The translations under genes were made by a program, and so were the position numbers. Below the pieces are notes generated by a model. The model did no database searches, was not told the origin of the DNA, and saw nothing but the letters and a program-made list of their open reading frames with translations. A stretch of 55,683 bases of DNA. Origin: SZAS-103 sp038226665. GTDB taxonomy: Bacteria > Pseudomonadota > Gammaproteobacteria > Xanthomonadales > Xanthomonadaceae. The stretch is from assembly GCA_038226665.1 (NCBI GenBank), contig JBBRQI010000019.1, forward strand, positions 1-55,683. Direction: 5' to 3'. Numbering within the stretch: position 1 is the first letter of the stretch; each line of letters opens with the position of its first letter. Below are positions 52,182 to 55,683 of the stretch, one piece after another.

Positions 52182-53415
52182 GGCGTCGGCGCAGGCCGGC
52201 GGCTTGGAATCCGCGATCTCGCGCGCAGCACCATCGGACGTCATCCCCCGCAACAACGGCATCGATCTGTTGCGCGGGCTGTCCATCCTGCTGGTCGTCG
52301 TCCATCACATCGGCCTGCGCATTCCACTCAACAAAACGGAGCTCGCAGCCTTCGTGCCGAAGCGGCTGCTCGATGCGCTGAACTACAACGGCTACGAAGC
52401 CGTGTTCGTGTTCTTCACAATCTCCGGATTCCTGATCGCCGGCCATGCGCTGCGGCGCTGGGGAGGCCTCGACCGCATCGATTCCAGGGCGTTCTATGCA
52501 CGCCGCTTCGCACGCATCATGCCGTGCCTGCTGCTGCTCGTGTTTGTATTGAGCGTGCTGCACCTGCTCGGCTACGAGGATTACCTGATCGCGCATGCAA
52601 ACCAGTCCATGCCGGGCGCGATCGGTGCGGCGCTGGGCCTCTACCTGAACTGGTACGAAGGCCACACCGGATATTTGCCGGGCAACTGGGACGTACTGTG
52701 GTCGCTGTCGATCGAGGAGGTCTTCTACATCGCCTTCCCGATCGCCTGCGTGCTGACGCGTCGAACGTGGATCCTCGCGCCGCTGCTGGTCGTTTTCGCG
52801 CTGTCGCTGCCGTTAACCCACGCGGCGAACGTGGACAATGAAATCTGGCAGGAGAAGGCCTATCTGCCGGGAATGGCAGCGATCGCGATGGGCGTGCTCG
52901 CCGCGCTGGTTGCCTCACGCGGCGCGCTGCCCGGGCGCGGATACGCGAACCTGCTGTGCGTCGCGGGCACGAGCGGAATCGCGAGCATCCTGCTGATCGA
53001 GGATATCCTCTGGAACACGTTGCAGGACGGCTGCCTGTTGCTGCTCACGCTCTCTGTGGCGTGCCTGCTCGTCGGTCTGCAGTGGCGTGAACGGATGGGC
53101 GCGTCGCGCCCGCTGCGCGGATTCGGCTGGCTGCGTTCGTTCGGCCGGCTCAGCTACGAGATCTACCTGACCCACATGTTCGTCGTGTTCGGAGCGGTGC
53201 AACTGTTCAAGGCGGGGGGCAGCGACATGCAACAAGGATGGATGTGGTATCTGCCGGTGGTCGCGCTGTGCTGGCTGCTGGGCGCGCTCGTCGGCAGGTA
53301 TTTCTCGACGCCGAGCGACCTGGCGTTGCGCAAGCGGCTGCTTGAACCGAGGACGCGGGTAAATTCCCGCACTATGGTTGCTTCCGATGCAACCGGCGTC
53401 GATCACCAGGGATGA
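52174..53415 (+). CDS. Acyltransferase 3 (OafA/YrhL) family membrane protein
   Basis: 413 residues with about ten helices. The start has the conserved IDLLRGLSILLVVVHH motif (catalytic His) and FVFFTISGFLIAG; another family block is WDVLWSLSIEEVFYIAFP. These enzymes transfer acyl groups to surface polysaccharide or lipid. No SGNH domain is attached, so it probably acts as the membrane acyl-donor half alone. The eight-base overlap with the beta-CASP gene suggests co-transcription, not necessarily shared function. Confidence 0.92.
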   Translation: MSEASAQAGGLESAISRAAPSDVIPRNNGIDLLRGLSILLVVVHHIGLRIPLNKTELAAFVPKRLLDALNYNGYEAVFVFFTISGFLIAGHALRRWGGLDRIDSRAFYARRFARIMPCLLLLVFVLSVLHLLGYEDYLIAHANQSMPGAIGAALGLYLNWYEGHTGYLPGNWDVLWSLSIEEVFYIAFPIACVLTRRTWILAPLLVVFALSLPLTHAANVDNEIWQEKAYLPGMAAIAMGVLAALVASRGALPGRGYANLLCVAGTSGIASILLIEDILWNTLQDGCLLLLTLSVACLLVGLQWRERMGASRPLRGFGWLRSFGRLSYEIYLTHMFVVFGAVQLFKAGGSDMQQGWMWYLPVVALCWLLGALVGRYFSTPSDLALRKRLLEPRTRVNSRTMVASDATGVDHQG

Positions 53416-53509
53416 TGTTTTGAATAAAGTCACGCTGGCGCAAACTGCGACGATGCACGATTCCAAAAGCAGCAACCCCGAACCCGCTGTTCGACACTGG
53501 AGGCACTGA

Positions 53510-54028
53510 ATGCCCAAGCTCACCAACATCCTGCTGATCCGGCATGCCGAAAAGCCAGCCGACGTGCAGGATCACACCTTGACGGTTGCCGGGCAGGAGC
53601 GCGCGCGTGCGTACGTCGCGTATTTCCAGCACTACGCCATCGGCGATGCCATCATCAAGATGGATTATCTGTTTGCTGCCGCAAATTCCACGGGCAGCGA
53701 TCGGTCCACGCTGACGCTCGCTCCGCTGTCGGTGGTGCTTGGACTGCCAGTCGATGTGCGATTCGAGGATCATGGATATCAGCTTCTGGCGGACGAGATC
53801 CGCAACAACGGCAGATACGACAACTCCAACATCCTGATCTGCTGGCATCACGGCCAGCTCCTGAATCTCGCGGTTGCACTCGGTGCACCACGGCAGTCGC
53901 TGCCGGCGATCTGGCCGGATGATGTGTTCTGTTGGTTGGTTCAACTGAGCTTCGACACATCCGGCGTATGCGTCGCGCGCGCGCTCAATCAGGAGTTGAT
54001 GGTTGGGGATTCCGGGCGAGCGGTCTGA
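53510..54028 (+). CDS. Histidine phosphatase family protein
   Basis: 172 residues. The catalytic motif is LLIRHAEKP and a second His appears in ILICWHHGQLLN. It is a short phosphatase-fold protein of the RHG/RHAE type with no signal peptide. Substrate is unknown. GGAGG lies ten bases before the ATG. It precedes yhhQ by 44 bases. Confidence 0.8.
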   Translation: MPKLTNILLIRHAEKPADVQDHTLTVAGQERARAYVAYFQHYAIGDAIIKMDYLFAAANSTGSDRSTLTLAPLSVVLGLPVDVRFEDHGYQLLADEIRNNGRYDNSNILICWHHGQLLNLAVALGAPRQSLPAIWPDDVFCWLVQLSFDTSGVCVARALNQELMVGDSGRAV

Positions 54029-54072
54029 ATTCTCGCGTCAGGCATGTCGATCAGCCGCAGCGGGAGAGGGCA

Positions 54073-54828
54073 ATGCAAGCCAATGCGGGTGGAAACAGCC
54101 GTCGATCCGGATTCCGCTATTACGACCTCATGGTCGGCGGCATGGTCGCGGTGCTGCTGTGCTCGAACCTGATCGGCCCGGCCAAGACCAGCACGATCAA
54201 CCTGCCGCTGATCGGCGCACTGACGTTCGGCGCGGGCAACCTGTTCTTCCCGATCAGCTACATCTTCGACGACGTGCTGACCGAGGTGTACGGCTACGCG
54301 CGCGCGCGCCGCGGGACGTGGATCTGCTTCGGTGCGTTGATCTTCGCGACGCTGATGTCGCAGGCGATCATCCACATGCCGGTCGCCCCGAACGAGCCGT
54401 TCAACAAGACTCTGGAACCCGCGCTCGAGGTCGTGTTCGGCGCGACGTGGCGCATCGCGCTCGCATCGCTGGTCGGCTTCTGGCTCGGCGATTTCGTCAA
54501 CGCCTACGTGATGGCGAAGATGAAGTTGTGGACAAAAGGCCGCTGGCTGTGGACGCGCACGATCGGTTCCACCATCGTCGGCGAAGGCGTCGACAGCCTG
54601 ACGTTCTACCCGATCGCGTTCATGGGCATCTGGGAAGGCCAGACCATCGTCAAGGTGATCGCTTTCAACTGGATCATGAAAGTGGTCGTGGAGACCGTGC
54701 TGACGCCGGTGACGTACGCCGTCGTCGGTTTCCTCAAGCGCCGCGAAAACATCGACACCTTCGACACCACGACGAGTTTCAATCCTTTCAGCCTGAAGGA
54801 CGAAGGCGAGCTGCGGGAGTTTCGCTGA
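54073..54828 (+). CDS. yhhQ: Queuosine precursor transporter YhhQ
   Basis: 251 residues with six or seven helices. The COG1738/QPTR pattern is clear: NLIGPAKTSTI, GNLFFPISYIFDDVLTEVYGY, LASLVGFWLGDFVNAYVMAKMK, RTIGSTIVGEGVDSLTFYPIAF. It takes up preQ0/preQ1, feeding Tgt and QueA encoded earlier in the window. A good ribosome site GGGAGAGGG precedes the ATG at 54073; the longer frame overlaps the phosphatase gene. Confidence 0.95.
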   Translation: MQANAGGNSRRSGFRYYDLMVGGMVAVLLCSNLIGPAKTSTINLPLIGALTFGAGNLFFPISYIFDDVLTEVYGYARARRGTWICFGALIFATLMSQAIIHMPVAPNEPFNKTLEPALEVVFGATWRIALASLVGFWLGDFVNAYVMAKMKLWTKGRWLWTRTIGSTIVGEGVDSLTFYPIAFMGIWEGQTIVKVIAFNWIMKVVVETVLTPVTYAVVGFLKRRENIDTFDTTTSFNPFSLKDEGELREFR

Positions 54829-54856
54829 GCCGCGGGCCGATCATCCGGAGGAAGGG

Positions 54857-55354
54857 TCAACCGGCTTTCGGGTGCTTACCCGGCAGCGCCGGAGTGATGT
54901 TGAACTGGAGCACGACATACATCGTGCCGCTCGTTGCGTGGAAGTCCTTCAAGTCCGATGCCTGTCGATAAAACCCGGTGAGCCGTTCCTGTTCCGACGA
55001 CGGGGCCTGCGCGACCTGCATGTTGAACGTCGCCGGCTTGTCCGCGGTTAGCGTGTACCGAATCATGACCCCGAAACTCGCTTGGCTTTCCGCAAAAGCC
55101 TTGATGGCGAGCGGCCTGACGAGTTGGGTGATGCGGATCAACTCGTTCGGGTCGATGTTATGTGCGCAAGGATCGGCGGGGCTGGTTGCCTCGAACGTTT
55201 CCAGCTTGACGTTGTTGGCCGGAGTGCCCGGGGCGTCGGCGACATGGATGCTCAATCCGCCGCCGCAAACATCCCGGCCGTCAGGCGCGGCGGCCGCCGC
55301 CGGCTGCTGGGGCGATGCTGCGAGCAGTAGCGCAAGCGTGGTTGCAAGAATCAT
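54857..55354 (-). CDS. Secreted protein of unknown function
   Basis: 165 residues with a signal peptide (about 1-22) and an Ala-rich linker. The mature domain has two cysteines (VCGGG and PCAHNID), likely disulphide-linked, and an alpha/beta region with RITQLVRPLAIKAFAE and MYVVLQFNITPALPG. I do not recognise the family. It lies convergent to yhhQ and close to the IS3 element's left end. Confidence 0.6.
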   Translation of the reverse strand: MILATTLALLLAASPQQPAAAAAPDGRDVCGGGLSIHVADAPGTPANNVKLETFEATSPADPCAHNIDPNELIRITQLVRPLAIKAFAESQASFGVMIRYTLTADKPATFNMQVAQAPSSEQERLTGFYRQASDLKDFHATSGTMYVVLQFNITPALPGKHPKAG

Positions 55355-55449
55355 GGTTTCGGTTTCTCGAAAGACATAGCACCCTACGTCTTGATTGTTC
55401 CGTAGTCTAGTGATAGAGAGCCCGGCGTGTGTGCCCGATAACGCCTGGG

Positions 55450-55683
55450 TGAATCGCCCCGGCTTCTGTAGACACCTTCAAGCCATACTTTCTGGCAATG
55501 ATGGAGGTGGCTATGAGCAACAAACGCTACACGGACGAGTTCAAGGTGGAAGCGGTCAAGCAGATCACCGAGCGTGGTCATGCGGTGGCAGATGTAGCTG
55601 GTCGGCTGGGCGTTTCGATCCACAGTCTGTACGCCTGGCAAAAGCAGCTTGAGAAGCCTGCGCCGGTGCGTCAGGCCGATAAC
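55450..55683 (+). mobile_element. Left end of an IS3-family insertion sequence (runs past the window)
   Basis: A probable terminal repeat begins TGAATCGCCCCGG at 55450, followed by a TGTAGACAC segment, typical of some IS3-family ends. The orfA start is at 55513 and the element continues beyond the window edge. The right end, direct repeats and orfB are outside the window, so the boundary at 55450 is provisional. Confidence 0.65.
55513..55683 (+). CDS. IS3-family transposase OrfA (3' partial)
   Basis: 57 codons from an ATG with GGAGGTGG upstream. KRYTDEFKVEAVKQITERG and VADVAGRLGVSIHSLYAWQK are the helix-turn-helix of the Tnp_1/OrfA family, which recognises the IS ends and combines with OrfB by frameshift. 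The gene is cut by the window edge. Confidence 0.93.
   Translation, partial: MSNKRYTDEFKVEAVKQITERGHAVADVAGRLGVSIHSLYAWQKQLEKPAPVRQADN

Noticed and set aside
53416..54072. preQ1 riboswitch upstream of yhhQ or queA
   Set aside because: I looked for a small pseudoknot with the characteristic C-rich loop and A-rich tail near the ribosome sites and saw none; most of the interval is the phosphatase gene.

Overview
The window looks like a chromosomal segment of a high-GC gammaproteobacterium of the Xanthomonadales/Lysobacterales (Rhodanobacteraceae- or Lysobacteraceae-like). This is inferred from gene content and order (ftsY / AsmA-like / mutY / yggX facing rsmD-coaD, queA-tgt-yajC-secD-secF, DUF6491 lipoprotein, paired M13 peptidases, DUF3142 lipoprotein) and from the codon bias of the housekeeping genes; no 16S gene is present to confirm it.

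Region by region: 0-5.6 kb is the least orderly part. It has a 5'-truncated multi-PAS hybrid kinase, a gene-poor stretch, a tRNA-3'-end-like fragment, an L,D-transpeptidase-like gene, a decayed ompA-type locus (barrel gene with an in-frame amber codon plus an orphan peptidoglycan-binding C-terminus), a cluster of short palindromes, and an intact tRNA-Phe. 5.7-15.8 kb is core: a DUF6491 lipoprotein, the overlapping chain ftsY>AsmA-like>mutY>yggX, then rsmD, coaD, a lipoprotein, and a tightly overlapped ferredoxin-ggt-MBL hydrolase-TMEM43-like operon. 16-18.8 kb holds a repetitive PsiF protein, a GST and an arsR-arsC-aquaporin arsenic operon whose promoter appears to give a leaderless message. 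18.9-28.5 kb has a class III aminotransferase, an ABC exporter with its own DesK/DesR-like two-component system, and a secreted DUF3142/large-repeat protein pair.

28.5-34.1 kb is the queuosine/Sec operon (queA, tgt, yajC, secD, secF) closed by a terminator. 34.2-39.1 kb has a GGDEF protein with an intact active site and I-site, suhB, trmJ, and a HAMP-EAL protein whose catalytic motifs are degraded. 39.1-43.9 kb covers ion handling: an HlyC/CorC-type CNNM-CBS protein, NhaD, and a DUF47-Pit phosphate pair preceded by a Pho-box-like repeat. 44-50.5 kb has a conserved hypothetical, an alkyltransferase-like protein, a rhomboid protease, and two M13 metallopeptidase paralogues, one intact and one with a destroyed zinc motif, flanking a DUF3224 gene. 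50.8-55.7 kb has a beta-CASP nuclease, an acyltransferase, a histidine phosphatase, the queuosine-precursor transporter YhhQ, a secreted hypothetical, and the left end of an IS3-family element running out of the window.

There is no CRISPR array, prophage, rRNA operon or recognisable defence island. The best candidates for undescribed biology are the inactive/active M13 pair, the ggt-MBL-TMEM43 operon, the self-contained ABC/two-component locus with two mini-ORFs at its junctions, the degraded EAL protein, and the decayed ompA/tRNA-Phe neighbourhood.
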